Assembly (NCBI RefSeq): GCF_900110945.1
Contig: NZ_FOFL01000004.1
Location: 62,001-126,000 of the forward strand
DNA from: Devosia sp. YR412
GTDB lineage: Bacteria; Pseudomonadota; Alphaproteobacteria; Rhizobiales; Devosiaceae
Reading direction: 5' to 3'
DNA length: 64,000 nt
Positions 51,822 through 60,785 of the stretch are shown here, piece after piece. The translations under genes and the position numbers were made by a program. Below the pieces are notes generated by a model, which saw nothing but the letters and a program-made list of their open reading frames with translations, did not search any database and was not told the origin of the DNA. Each line of letters starts with the position of its first letter. Position 1 is the first letter of the stretch.

Positions 51822-54800
51822 TCATTCAGCCGCCGGCTGCGCCTTTGCCCTAAACTCGAACAGCTCGCGAAATGCCCCGGGAACTAGCGCCGACAGCGGG
51901 TTGATGCGGAACTGCGGCTTGTCGAGCGGGCCCTGCACCGCAAAGGTCACGCCGAGCAGGCCCTCGCCTTCACGACCACCAAGCAGTGGCCCCAGGATCG
52001 GGATTTGCTGAAAGGCATTGTTGATTCCGAACAGCGGCACGTAGGTGCCGGTCAGGTCGTATTGGCGCTGGTCGGTATAGATGAAGCCTCGCATCGTGCC
52101 GCCGACCGTGTCACCGGTCAGCATGGCATTGCTGACCGCCACTCGGTCGGAACTGCGCTGGAAATCCACCTGGGCCAGATCGAAATCAAGCCGGTTCTGC
52201 CGCGCGATGGCGGCGCGAGAATCGCTGTGATTGCCCAGCACTTCCACCACATTGGCTTCATCGACAATGGCAAAATTGCGCATCACCAGCTGGCCGCCCT
52301 CGGCATCGAGGTCACTGTCCGTGGTCAGCACCAGATTGCCCGACCCGCCCGCCAATTGCGAATAGACGCCGAGCAGGCGCAGGATGGTTCCGGCATCGTT
52401 GAAGGCCACCGACAGCGTGCGGCCGCGCGGCGCCGGATTGGTGGTGACGGAAATGCCATTGCCGTCGCTGAACTGCGCGGTGAGGTTGGCGCGACGCATG
52501 TCGCTGCCGCGCAGCAGCAGGTCGAGATCGACGTTGAAGGCCGTGGTGGCATAATACCCCAGCGCCCGGTCAAGCTGCACTTTCAGCAAGATGGTCTGGT
52601 CAAACTGCGTCGATTGCACGCCACCAGCGCCCTCGCCGAGCCCGAAGAACTGGCGCAGCATCGGCTTGAGATCGAGCTGGCTCCCGCGGATCGATACCGC
52701 ATAGCCGCCGTCGATCGGCGCCAGATCCAGTTGCGCGCTATCGTCGGCGCTGACGCCGAACTGGCTAAACTTGGCGGCCTGCAGTCCCCTGCTCGCGTGA
52801 TAGCTTAGATCACCCTTGGCACGGACGCTACCGAACGACAGGTCGATATCCTTAAGCTGGGTCACCTCGCCATCCGGCGTAACCGTCGCCGTCAGCGTGC
52901 CTGCTGTCCCGACCGCCTTGCTGATGCCGATATCCTTGAGGGTCAGCGCCGCCTCGGTCAGGTCGACCGCCATCTGGATGGCGCCATCGGCCAGCGGCTG
53001 CGCCACGAAGCGCACGCGTCCCGACAGGAATTCCGAGGCATCGAAGCCCATCTTGGCAAGGTCGACGACATCGATAGTCGAGGACAGCCGGAAGCTTGGA
53101 TCACTGGTCGGCGTTCCGGCGATTTCGATCTCGGCCGGCATGCCGTCGATCTCGGCGCTGCCGCCGAGCTGATAGCCGTCCTGGTTGGCGCTGAACGACA
53201 GCTGACCATTGCCGATCCGGCGCTTCTCGATCGGCTTGGAACTGGCAAACCCGGCCACCGTGCCATTGACCACATAATCTACGTCCAGAACGCGTCCAGT
53301 GCCCTCGTCCGGCAGGGCAAAGGTTGCAACCAGGCCCAGATCGACGGCGCCGTTCAGGCTCTCGAGATCGACCGGAAGCGTCGCATTGGCTAGGAGGTCC
53401 GGCTGCTGCTCCTTCGCCAGGTCCAGCAAGGCAGGAATGGTGGCGACCACATCGCCGGACAGTTCGACAATGCTGCCGGCGGGATCGGAATTGTCCATCA
53501 CGACGGCTGGATTGGTGACCCGGATGTCGCCAGCCGTTGTCGACAACACGCCGCCATCGGCGGAAACCGTGAGATCGGTGTCGTCCAGTCGAAGCTTTGT
53601 TTCGCCATCCAGCGCCACGGCCGTCATGGTGGGCAGGGGCCGTACGGCTACACCGGTCCCGGTCATCTCCACCTGCATGCTGCCATCGGGAATCGGCTTG
53701 TTTTCTCCGGGCTCACCAATCGAGCCGACCGGAAAATGGAACTTGAGGCGCGCATTGGACACCGTGCCCTCGGTGACATTGGCGACGAACCAGTCGCGGC
53801 TGTCGCGACTCATCACATAGGGCCACAGCCGCTTGAGATCGTCGGCGCTGACACCCTGCCCGACCATGGTCATATCGACACCCAGGCCGGCCTGCAGCAT
53901 ATCCACGCGCCCCGTACCTTCGATGGTCCCGTCACCCTTGCGGGCGATCACCAGATCCACGCCCAGCGCTCCATAGAGCGGCGCCGACCAGCCGGAAAAA
54001 TCCACGCTGTCGAATGGCTCGGCCGGCGCGTCCATGTCGCCGGGATGTAGGACGACATCGCGCGCCTTGATCGAAAGCCCAATGGTCGGCCCATAAATCG
54101 GGTCGAGCCCCATGGCAAAGACGCCGGACAGGTAGGCGGTGCTCTGGCCGATCTGCAGCGCCGATTCTTCCAGGATGAACTGGCCGAGTTCCGGCTGCCA
54201 GTTGACGTCCATGATCGTGCTGGCAACCGCGAAATAGTCGGTGCCGATGCGCAGGTCGGTGCCGGTCAGATCGATCTTGAACCGCCCGTCTACGAGCTTG
54301 CCGCCGGCCGGCTTGAAGTTGACATCGATCGACAGCGCCCCCGCCCCGCGCATTGCCGCCATGCTGCTGCTATTGTCGATGAAGGGCAGCAGCGCCGCAA
54401 AATCGAGGTTGGACACATCCGCTTCGAGCCGGGAATTGCCGGTGTCATCCACTGTGCGCGACAGGCTGCCGCTCATGGTGCGGCCACCAAGGCTGGCCGA
54501 GAACGTGCCATGGGTATTGCGGCGATCCGGCGTCGGGCCGATTTCGAGATTGATCGCCTCGAAGCGCCGGAACAGGCCATAGACGGCGTCGATCATGTCC
54601 ACCGTACCGTCGCGCACCACCAGCTTGGAAAACCGCCCCTGCGCCGCCTGCTCGACGATATCGGCAATGCCCTGTTCGCTGGCTTCAAGATTATGGATCA
54701 GCCAGTCATTGTCCGAGCGCAAAGCGATGGGCTGGTCGCTGCCGCTGACATCAATGCCCTTGTCGGAAATGGCGACGGTCGGAAACGCCTCCTCACCCTC

Positions 54801-55403
54801 GAACACCGTGACAGTCGGAATCGTCCCGTCCTCCAGCGTGAAATCAACGGGCCGCGGCCCCAGCAGGTCCTGCACCATCTGCACCTGCGGCCCCACCACC
54901 GTGATGGTGGCGCCCGGTTGGCCAAACAGCGCCCTGGCCGGCGAGAAACCCACCTCCAGCGCATCTATCTTGATGGTCGAGCCGGCCTTGCTGTCGGTCA
55001 GGGTCACCGGCGCAAACTGGATCACTGGCCAGACCCGGTTTTCCAGCGCCAGGTTCATCTGGCCGAGCGACAGCTGGCTGCTGGGTGGCAGGGCCGCCTG
55101 GATCAGCGAGCGCACTGCCTCGCCGCCAAACGGCAGGCGCAACGGGGTGACCAGCAGAATGAGATAGAGCACCAGCAACAGCACGCAGGGAATGCCGAAA
55201 ACCCACACCGCCAGCTTGGCAGCGTGGCGCATCGGATGCCGACTGCGCGGGGCAGACGGGACGGCTTCGCTGTCTGCGGGAGTGATTGTCGCGCTCAATT
55301 GCTTCCAGAACGAGGCTTGGCCGTGCTCTGCTGGCCCCTCAAGAATCAACCGCAGAAGGCGGTCACTTGCCCAATGATACCGGCTGCAATATGGCACCGG
55401 CAT
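51822..55403 (-). CDS. Large AsmA/DUF3971-type envelope protein
   Basis: Up to 1193 residues from ATG 55403; the ATG at 55232, just before the membrane helix, is a possible later start. One membrane helix (LAVWVFGIPCVLLLVLYLIL, about residues 63-83) anchors a very long periplasmic, beta-rich region. The C-terminal part matches the AsmA_2 pattern: RNFAIVDEANVVEVLGNHSD, DTVGGTMRGFIYTDQRQYDL and FQQIPILGPLLGGREGEGLL, then a GVTFAVQGPLDKPQFRINPL end. This YhdP/AsmA group bridges inner and outer membranes and is linked to phospholipid transport. Divergent from bcp. Confidence 0.85.
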   Translation of the reverse strand: MPVPYCSRYHWASDRLLRLILEGPAEHGQASFWKQLSATITPADSEAVPSAPRSRHPMRHAAKLAVWVFGIPCVLLLVLYLILLVTPLRLPFGGEAVRSLIQAALPPSSQLSLGQMNLALENRVWPVIQFAPVTLTDSKAGSTIKIDALEVGFSPARALFGQPGATITVVGPQVQMVQDLLGPRPVDFTLEDGTIPTVTVFEGEEAFPTVAISDKGIDVSGSDQPIALRSDNDWLIHNLEASEQGIADIVEQAAQGRFSKLVVRDGTVDMIDAVYGLFRRFEAINLEIGPTPDRRNTHGTFSASLGGRTMSGSLSRTVDDTGNSRLEADVSNLDFAALLPFIDNSSSMAAMRGAGALSIDVNFKPAGGKLVDGRFKIDLTGTDLRIGTDYFAVASTIMDVNWQPELGQFILEESALQIGQSTAYLSGVFAMGLDPIYGPTIGLSIKARDVVLHPGDMDAPAEPFDSVDFSGWSAPLYGALGVDLVIARKGDGTIEGTGRVDMLQAGLGVDMTMVGQGVSADDLKRLWPYVMSRDSRDWFVANVTEGTVSNARLKFHFPVGSIGEPGENKPIPDGSMQVEMTGTGVAVRPLPTMTAVALDGETKLRLDDTDLTVSADGGVLSTTAGDIRVTNPAVVMDNSDPAGSIVELSGDVVATIPALLDLAKEQQPDLLANATLPVDLESLNGAVDLGLVATFALPDEGTGRVLDVDYVVNGTVAGFASSKPIEKRRIGNGQLSFSANQDGYQLGGSAEIDGMPAEIEIAGTPTSDPSFRLSSTIDVVDLAKMGFDASEFLSGRVRFVAQPLADGAIQMAVDLTEAALTLKDIGISKAVGTAGTLTATVTPDGEVTQLKDIDLSFGSVRAKGDLSYHASRGLQAAKFSQFGVSADDSAQLDLAPIDGGYAVSIRGSQLDLKPMLRQFFGLGEGAGGVQSTQFDQTILLKVQLDRALGYYATTAFNVDLDLLLRGSDMRRANLTAQFSDGNGISVTTNPAPRGRTLSVAFNDAGTILRLLGVYSQLAGGSGNLVLTTDSDLDAEGGQLVMRNFAIVDEANVVEVLGNHSDSRAAIARQNRLDFDLAQVDFQRSSDRVAVSNAMLTGDTVGGTMRGFIYTDQRQYDLTGTYVPLFGINNAFQQIPILGPLLGGREGEGLLGVTFAVQGPLDKPQFRINPLSALVPGAFRELFEFRAKAQPAAE

Positions 55404-55446
55404 CCACGAGATTGCCTGAGATTACAGGCAAGGAGTAAACATCCTC

Positions 55447-55935
55447 ATGCCGGACCTGACCAAAGGCGCCGTCGCTCCCGACTTCACCCTGCCGCTCGAC
55501 AACGGCAGCACGTTCCAGCTCTCCAGCGAACGCGGCCACCCCGTGGTGCTCTATTTCTACCCGCAGGATGATTCGGGTGGCTGTACCGACGAGAACAAGG
55601 AATTCTCCGAGCGCGCCGGCGCTTTCGCGGCGTTGGGTGCCAGAGTGGTCGGCATTTCGCCGGACACTCTCGAAAGCCACATCAAATTCCGCGCCAAATA
55701 TGGCCTGCAGCTGCCGCTGGCTGCCGATCCCGAGCGCGCCGCCATCGAGGCCTTCGGCCTGTGGAAGCTCAAAAAGCTTTATGGCCGCGAGTTCATGGGC
55801 CTGATCCGCACATCCTTCATCATCGACGCCGAAGGCCGCGTGGCGCGGGTGATCAAGGCAACGCGCATCCTTGGCCATGCACAGAAGATGCTGGAGGCGC
55901 TTGAGGCGCATGTGACTGAGCGCTCAGCAAAATAG
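55447..55935 (+). CDS. bcp: Bcp/PrxQ-like peroxiredoxin with a single cysteine
   Basis: Thiol peroxidase, 162 residues, AAGGAG upstream. The peroxidatic Cys46 is in YFYPQDDSGGCTDENKEF; the usual form is TPGCT. The resolving Cys that follows five residues later in most PrxQ proteins is absent, and the protein has no other cysteine, so it must be a 1-Cys type needing an external thiol. The C-terminal half (SFIIDAEGRVARVIKATRIL) is normal. Confidence 0.92.
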   Translation: MPDLTKGAVAPDFTLPLDNGSTFQLSSERGHPVVLYFYPQDDSGGCTDENKEFSERAGAFAALGARVVGISPDTLESHIKFRAKYGLQLPLAADPERAAIEAFGLWKLKKLYGREFMGLIRTSFIIDAEGRVARVIKATRILGHAQKMLEALEAHVTERSAK

Positions 55936-56000
55936 GCTTTGTTAACCACGCTCCGTCATAGTTCGGTCAGTATATTCCTGCCGTCGCGGAGTTTCGTAGC

Positions 56001-57146
56001 GTGCGTCACCAGGCCAGTTTCGGGCGTACCGATCGCGACGCCGCACAGCCACCCCGCTCGGGCATTCATCCCGCCCTGTTCTACGGCATGTTTGCCGTGC
56101 TGCTGGTCGGCAATGCGCTGATGGGCACGGCAGTGCTGCTCGCGCCCGATATCAGCAAGCTGCTCAATGGCCAGAACGAACAGGTCATCGCCGCCTATGA
56201 GGATCGCATCGCGCAGTTGCGCGTCGAGGTCGATCGCCTGCATTCGCGCAGCTATGCCCAGGCCGGCGACATGAACCTGCAATTGCAGGAACTGGCGCAG
56301 CAGCAGGAAGTGCTGCTCGAACAGCACCAGCTGGTGCGCGTGCTGGTCGACAAGGCCGGCGAGCTTGGCATCGAGCCAGCAGCGCCGGGCCCAACTGCCG
56401 CGCTCGACCTGCGCGACATGGCGCCCGTCACGGCCTCGGGCAATCCCGATGTCGACGCGACCGCTGCAGCCGTGGCGCAAATGATGGGCGAAACCCAGTT
56501 TGCCATGACTTCCATCGCCGAAACCGCTACCCAGCGCACCCGCGACATCGTCTCCGAACTGGATGGCCTTGGCATTCGTGTCGCCCTGCCCGATGCACTC
56601 GACGGCGTCGGCGGCCCGCTGTTGGCCGCCCAGCCGGACGCCGAAAGCGTCAACATGGTCGATGACGCCAATGCGGTCATGGCCGCGCTGGTTCGCTACA
56701 AGGCCGCGCGTGCCAGCATCGATTCTGCGCCGATCCACATGCCGATCAGTGGCAATTTCCGCCAGAGCTCCGGCTTCGGCAATCGTACCGACCCCTTCAC
56801 TGGCGGCCGTGCCTTTCACGCCGGACTAGACTTTGCCGCCCCCACCGGCACGACGGTTTTGGCGGCAGGCGCCGGCACGGTGAGTTTCGTCGGCGTGCGA
56901 TCGGGCTATGGCAAAACCGTGGAAGTCACCCATGCCAATGGCCTCGTGACTCGCTATGGCCATCTCTCCGGCTATCTCAGCGAAGAAGGTCAGACCGTCA
57001 ACACCGGCACGCCGATCGCCAAGGTCGGCTCCACCGGCCGCTCCACCGGGCCGCACCTGCATTTCGAAGTGCGCAAGTCCGATATGGCGATCAATCCCAA
57101 AGCCTTCATCGACGCCGGCAAGCGGCTCCTGGCTTTGTTGGGCTAA
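56001..57146 (+). CDS. M23-family (LytM-type) peptidase
   Basis: 381 residues from GTG 56001 with GGAG upstream. One membrane helix (LFYGMFAVLLVGNALMGTAV) is followed by a coiled coil (YEDRIAQLRVEVDRLHSRSY to LLEQHQLVRVLVDKAGEL) and a C-terminal M23 domain with GRAFHAGLDFAAPTGT (HxxxD) and GPHLHFEVRKS (HxH), all zinc and catalytic residues present. It likely cleaves peptidoglycan cross-links or activates other hydrolases, as in EnvC-like proteins. Confidence 0.92.
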   Translation: MRHQASFGRTDRDAAQPPRSGIHPALFYGMFAVLLVGNALMGTAVLLAPDISKLLNGQNEQVIAAYEDRIAQLRVEVDRLHSRSYAQAGDMNLQLQELAQQQEVLLEQHQLVRVLVDKAGELGIEPAAPGPTAALDLRDMAPVTASGNPDVDATAAAVAQMMGETQFAMTSIAETATQRTRDIVSELDGLGIRVALPDALDGVGGPLLAAQPDAESVNMVDDANAVMAALVRYKAARASIDSAPIHMPISGNFRQSSGFGNRTDPFTGGRAFHAGLDFAAPTGTTVLAAGAGTVSFVGVRSGYGKTVEVTHANGLVTRYGHLSGYLSEEGQTVNTGTPIAKVGSTGRSTGPHLHFEVRKSDMAINPKAFIDAGKRLLALLG

Positions 57147-57158
57147 GTCCACAAACAA

Positions 57159-57182
57159 AAATCCCCGCTGTCGCGGGGATTT
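57159..57182. terminator. Bidirectional terminator between M23 and prfB genes
   Basis: Ten-base stem AAATCCCCGC / GCGGGGATTT with a TGTC loop, with A/T tracts on both sides, between two convergent genes. Confidence 0.85.
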
Positions 57183-57208
57183 CTCTTCGATCTCAGTCTC
57201 GACGATAG

Positions 57209-58331
57209 CTAGTCAGCAGTAACATCCGTCGCCACTCCGACGCGTTGCGCCAGCGCCGCTTCCATGAAGTCATCCACATCGCCATCCAGCACTACCGAAG
57301 GCTGGCCGCTTTCGACGCCGGTGCGCAGGTCTTTGACCATCTGGTAGGGCTGCAGCACGTAGCTGCGGATCTGGTGACCCCAGCCGATATCGGTCTTGCT
57401 GGCGGCCTGGGCATTGGCCGCCTCTTCGCGCTTCTGCAATTCGGCCTCATAGAGACGCGATTTCAGCATGGCCATCGCCGTCGCACGGTTCTTGTGCTGG
57501 CTGCGCTCCTGCTGGCAGGCCACGATAATGCCCGAGGGCACGTGGGTGATGCGGATGGCCGAGTCGGTGGTGTTGACGTGCTGGCCGCCAGCGCCCGAGG
57601 CGCGATAGGTATCGACCTTAAGGTCGGCTTCGCGGATTTCGATATCGATGGAATCGTCCACCACCGGATAGACCCAGCAGCTCGAAAAGCTGGTGTGGCG
57701 GCGCGCTGCGGAGTCATAGGGGCTGATGCGCACCAAACGATGCACGCCGCTCTCGGTCTTCAGCCAACCATAGGCATTGTGGCCGGAAACCTTGATCGTG
57801 GCGGATTTGATGCCGGCTTCTTCGCCGTCATGCATTTCCAGCACTTCCACCTTCATCTTCCGGCGTTCGGCCCAGCGGGTATACATGCGCAGCAGCATGT
57901 TGGCCCAGTCCTGGCTCTCGGTGCCGCCGGCGCCCGAATGGATTTCCACATAGGCGTCATTGGCGTCGACCTCGCCCGACAGCAAAGTCTCGATCTGCCG
58001 GCGCTTGGCCATCTGCTTGAGTTCGAGCAGGGCCGCTTCGGCATCCTTGATAATATCGGCGTCGCCTTCGGCTTCGCCCATCTCGATCAGTTCGGAATTG
58101 TCGCGGATGCCCGCTTCAAGCTCGCGCACCGCCTTGACGGCCACGTCGAGTTCGTCGCGCTCGCGCATCTTGGCGCGGGCCTTCTCGGAGTCGTTCCAGA
58201 AATCGGGAGATTCAGTCTCGGCGGTCAGCGCGTCGCGGCGCAGCTCTGCAGTATCCCAGTCAAAGATGCCTCCTCAGCAGGGTCAGAACCTGCTCGATTT
58301 CGGCGATGGCTCTTTCGATTTCCATACGCAT
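57209..58331 (-). CDS. prfB: Peptide chain release factor 2, with programmed +1 frameshift
   Basis: Ends translation at UGA and UAA. The first frame (about 23 codons, [20 protein letters not shown] plus RHL) ends at TGA 58260-58262; a +1 shift at CTT continues as [20 protein letters not shown] to the end. Total about 373 residues. The RF2 motif SPF region and the [20 protein letters not shown] loop with the catalytic GGQ are present. A call from 58168 only (319 residues) would miss the N-terminus. Confidence 0.95.
58259..58274 (-). promoter_or_regulatory. RF2 autoregulatory frameshift site
   Basis: Minus strand AGGAGG-CAT-CTT-TGA-C. This has the same geometry as the classic prfB site: an internal Shine-Dalgarno sequence three bases before the slippery CTT, an in-frame TGA, then C. 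Confidence 0.95.
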
Positions 58332-58421
58332 ATTGCTACCCATCATTGTTCGATGGTGCATGTAGACGAGGCCACCGGCAGGATCAACCCGCCAGCGGCC
58401 CGGGATCGGCTAGGCGACTGG

Positions 58422-60197
58422 CTAAAACTCGTTCCAGTCGGCCTTGAGCGCGGCCGAACCTTCAGTCAGATAGACGCGTGCTGCCGGCGCCGATGCGCGC
58501 TTTTTGGGCGCGGCCTGACGCGCCACCTGCGGCGCGCCGGTGATGAAGACTTCGACAATTCTGTCGAGTTCACCGGCTTGTGCCTGGGTTTGTTCAACCG
58601 CCGCATTGGTTTCTTCGACCAGCGCCGCATTGTGCTGGGTCATCTCGTCCATCTGGCGGATCGCTGTGGTGACCTGCTCGATGGCGCTGGACTGTTCCTG
58701 GCTGGCCTGGGCAATGCCCCGGATCAGCAGTTCATTTTCCTTGATGCCGTCCAGCATGGCCGTCAGCTTGTCGGTGGCCTGTGCCACCAGCTTGCTGCCG
58801 CTCGAAACCTCGGTGGCCGATTGCTCGATCAGTGCCTTGACGTCGTTTGATGCGCTGGCCGCCGATTGCGCCAACCGGCGCACTTCCACGGCCACCACGG
58901 CGAAGCCCTTGCCGGCGTCGCCAGCCCGCGCCGCTTCCACCGAGGCGTTGAGCGCCAAAAGGTTGGTCTGGAAGGCGATGTCGTCGATCATGCCGATGAT
59001 ATTGGAGATCTTGCCCGAGGACTGGGTGATCCGTTCCATCGCCATATTGGCTTCCGACATCACCGTGCCGGTGTCTTCGGCCGTCTTGGAGACGCTGCGG
59101 GATTTGCCGCTGGCGCTATCGGCGCGTTTGGCATTGTCGCTGACCGTCGAGGCCAACTGGTCCATTGCCGCCGAGGTCTGCTCGATCGCCGCAGCCTGGC
59201 GGCTGGTGCGTTCGGACAGGTCATTGGCACCGGCCAAAAGCTCGGTGGTCGCCACCTTGAGCGTGCCGGAGGTGTCGCGAATGCGCTCGATGATCGAGGC
59301 GAACTTGGCCAGCGTTGAATTGTATGCGGTGCGGACTTCATCCAGCTCGCCGCTGAACTGCCCGTCGATATCGCCAGTCAGATCGCCCCTGGCCAGCGTC
59401 GCCAGACCCTCGCCGAGCAACTGCACCGCACGTTTGCGAGCGGTGATGTCGGTGGCATATTTGACGACCTTGAACGGCACGCCATTCATGTCGAAGATCG
59501 GGTTATAGGTCGCCTGAATCCAGACTTCCCGCCCCCCCTTGCCAATGCGCAGATATTCGGCCGACTGAAACTCGCCCCGCGCCAGCGCTGCCCAGAACGC
59601 GCCATAGGCCCGATCACTGGCCTCCTCGGGCCGCACGAACATCCGGTGATGCTGGCCCTTGATCTCGTCGAGCCGATAGCCCAGCGCGCTGCAGAAATTG
59701 GCATTGGCGGTCAGGATTTCGCCGGTGATGGAAAATTCGATCACCGCCTGCGACTTGCCGATGGCGTCGAGCTGGCCGCGCGTATCGGCCGAGTTGAGCT
59801 TGGCTGCGGTAATGTCCGTGGCGAACTTCACCACCTTGATCGGCTTGCCGTCGGCGCCTATCACTGGGTTATACGAAGCCTGGATCCAGACCTCGCGGCC
59901 ATTCTTGCCGATGCGCTTGTATTCACCGGCATCGAATTTACCGGCGCGCAGGCCCGCCCAGAAGGCCTGGTATTCGGCGCCATCCTGGCCCTTGGCGACG
60001 AACATGCTGTGCTTTTGCCCGATAATCTCGGCAGCGGCATAGCCCATGGCACTGAGGAAGTTTTCGTTGGCCGTGAGAATAGTACCATCCATGGCAAATT
60101 CGATCACCGCCTGCGAGCGCCCGATGGCATCGAGGGTCGCCTTGTCTGTAAACCGCTGATTTTTATTGTGACGCTGAAATAGCGATATTTGTACCAT
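58422..60197 (-). CDS. Soluble chemoreceptor with two PAS domains
   Basis: 591 residues with no membrane helix. Two nearly identical PAS-PAC repeats: residues about 20-135 ([20 protein letters not shown]) and 142-257 ([20 protein letters not shown]), each with a [11 protein letters not shown] segment. A short HAMP-like part leads to a methyl-accepting domain with the tip segment [20 protein letters not shown] and [14 protein letters not shown]. The C-terminus DWNEF resembles the CheR/CheB-binding pentapeptide (xWxxF). It should sense a cytoplasmic, perhaps haem- or redox-borne, signal and drive CheA. Confidence 0.94.
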   Translation of the reverse strand: MVQISLFQRHNKNQRFTDKATLDAIGRSQAVIEFAMDGTILTANENFLSAMGYAAAEIIGQKHSMFVAKGQDGAEYQAFWAGLRAGKFDAGEYKRIGKNGREVWIQASYNPVIGADGKPIKVVKFATDITAAKLNSADTRGQLDAIGKSQAVIEFSITGEILTANANFCSALGYRLDEIKGQHHRMFVRPEEASDRAYGAFWAALARGEFQSAEYLRIGKGGREVWIQATYNPIFDMNGVPFKVVKYATDITARKRAVQLLGEGLATLARGDLTGDIDGQFSGELDEVRTAYNSTLAKFASIIERIRDTSGTLKVATTELLAGANDLSERTSRQAAAIEQTSAAMDQLASTVSDNAKRADSASGKSRSVSKTAEDTGTVMSEANMAMERITQSSGKISNIIGMIDDIAFQTNLLALNASVEAARAGDAGKGFAVVAVEVRRLAQSAASASNDVKALIEQSATEVSSGSKLVAQATDKLTAMLDGIKENELLIRGIAQASQEQSSAIEQVTTAIRQMDEMTQHNAALVEETNAAVEQTQAQAGELDRIVEVFITGAPQVARQAAPKKRASAPAARVYLTEGSAALKADWNEF

Positions 60198-60287
60198 AAC
60201 GTACCCTCGAGTATTTCCCGAGAATATACTACGTATTTGTACCTAAATAAGTATGAATGTCTGACCTTTAGGCGGGGTGGATTCCGC

Positions 60288-60785
60288 CTATTTGTCCAAG
60301 CTCTTCAGGAATTTGCGCGTAGCCATGTCCCGTTTCACCTTGGACAGTCGTTTAGTAAAAAACAGACCATTTACTTGATCTACTTCATGCTGGGCAATAC
60401 GGGCCACAAAACCGTTCATTTCAACTTGCCGGCGCTGCCCCTGTGCATCGTCATAGGCAAGCTCGATCCGCAGGGCACGCATCACCGGCGCCTGGATACC
60501 CGGCATCGAAACCGAGCCTTCCGGCCCTATCTCTGTCTCATCGGACAGCTGCAGGATTGCAGGATTATATAACAGCCGATAATCGCGCGGATCCGCGTCT
60601 CCGGCAAAGCTGATCACGACCACCGGCTCGTTCAGCCCCAGATGCGCCGCGGCAAGGCCATAGGCCTGCACCTCCTGCGCCGCAGCCAAGAGGGCTGCCC
60701 CAGCCTCCAGCATGGCCGCATCAACCGGTCGCGGCACAGCCTTGAGGCTCAGCGCCGCATGCGGAAAAATCACGAAGCCCGGCAT
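60288..60785 (-). CDS. Peptide-deformylase homologue lacking two metal ligands
   Basis: 165 residues of the deformylase fold. Motif 1 GLAAAH (43-48) has His for Gln. Motif 2, normally EGCLS, is EGSVS (89-93), so the metal-binding Cys is Ser91. Motif 3, normally HExDH, is HEVDQ (133-137), keeping His133 and Glu134 but replacing the last His by Gln137. The enzyme is unlikely to deformylate in the usual way. The start overlaps the mrcA stop (TGATG), so it is translated with PBP1A. Confidence 0.85.
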   Translation of the reverse strand: MPGFVIFPHAALSLKAVPRPVDAAMLEAGAALLAAAQEVQAYGLAAAHLGLNEPVVVISFAGDADPRDYRLLYNPAILQLSDETEIGPEGSVSMPGIQAPVMRALRIELAYDDAQGQRRQVEMNGFVARIAQHEVDQVNGLFFTKRLSKVKRDMATRKFLKSLDK

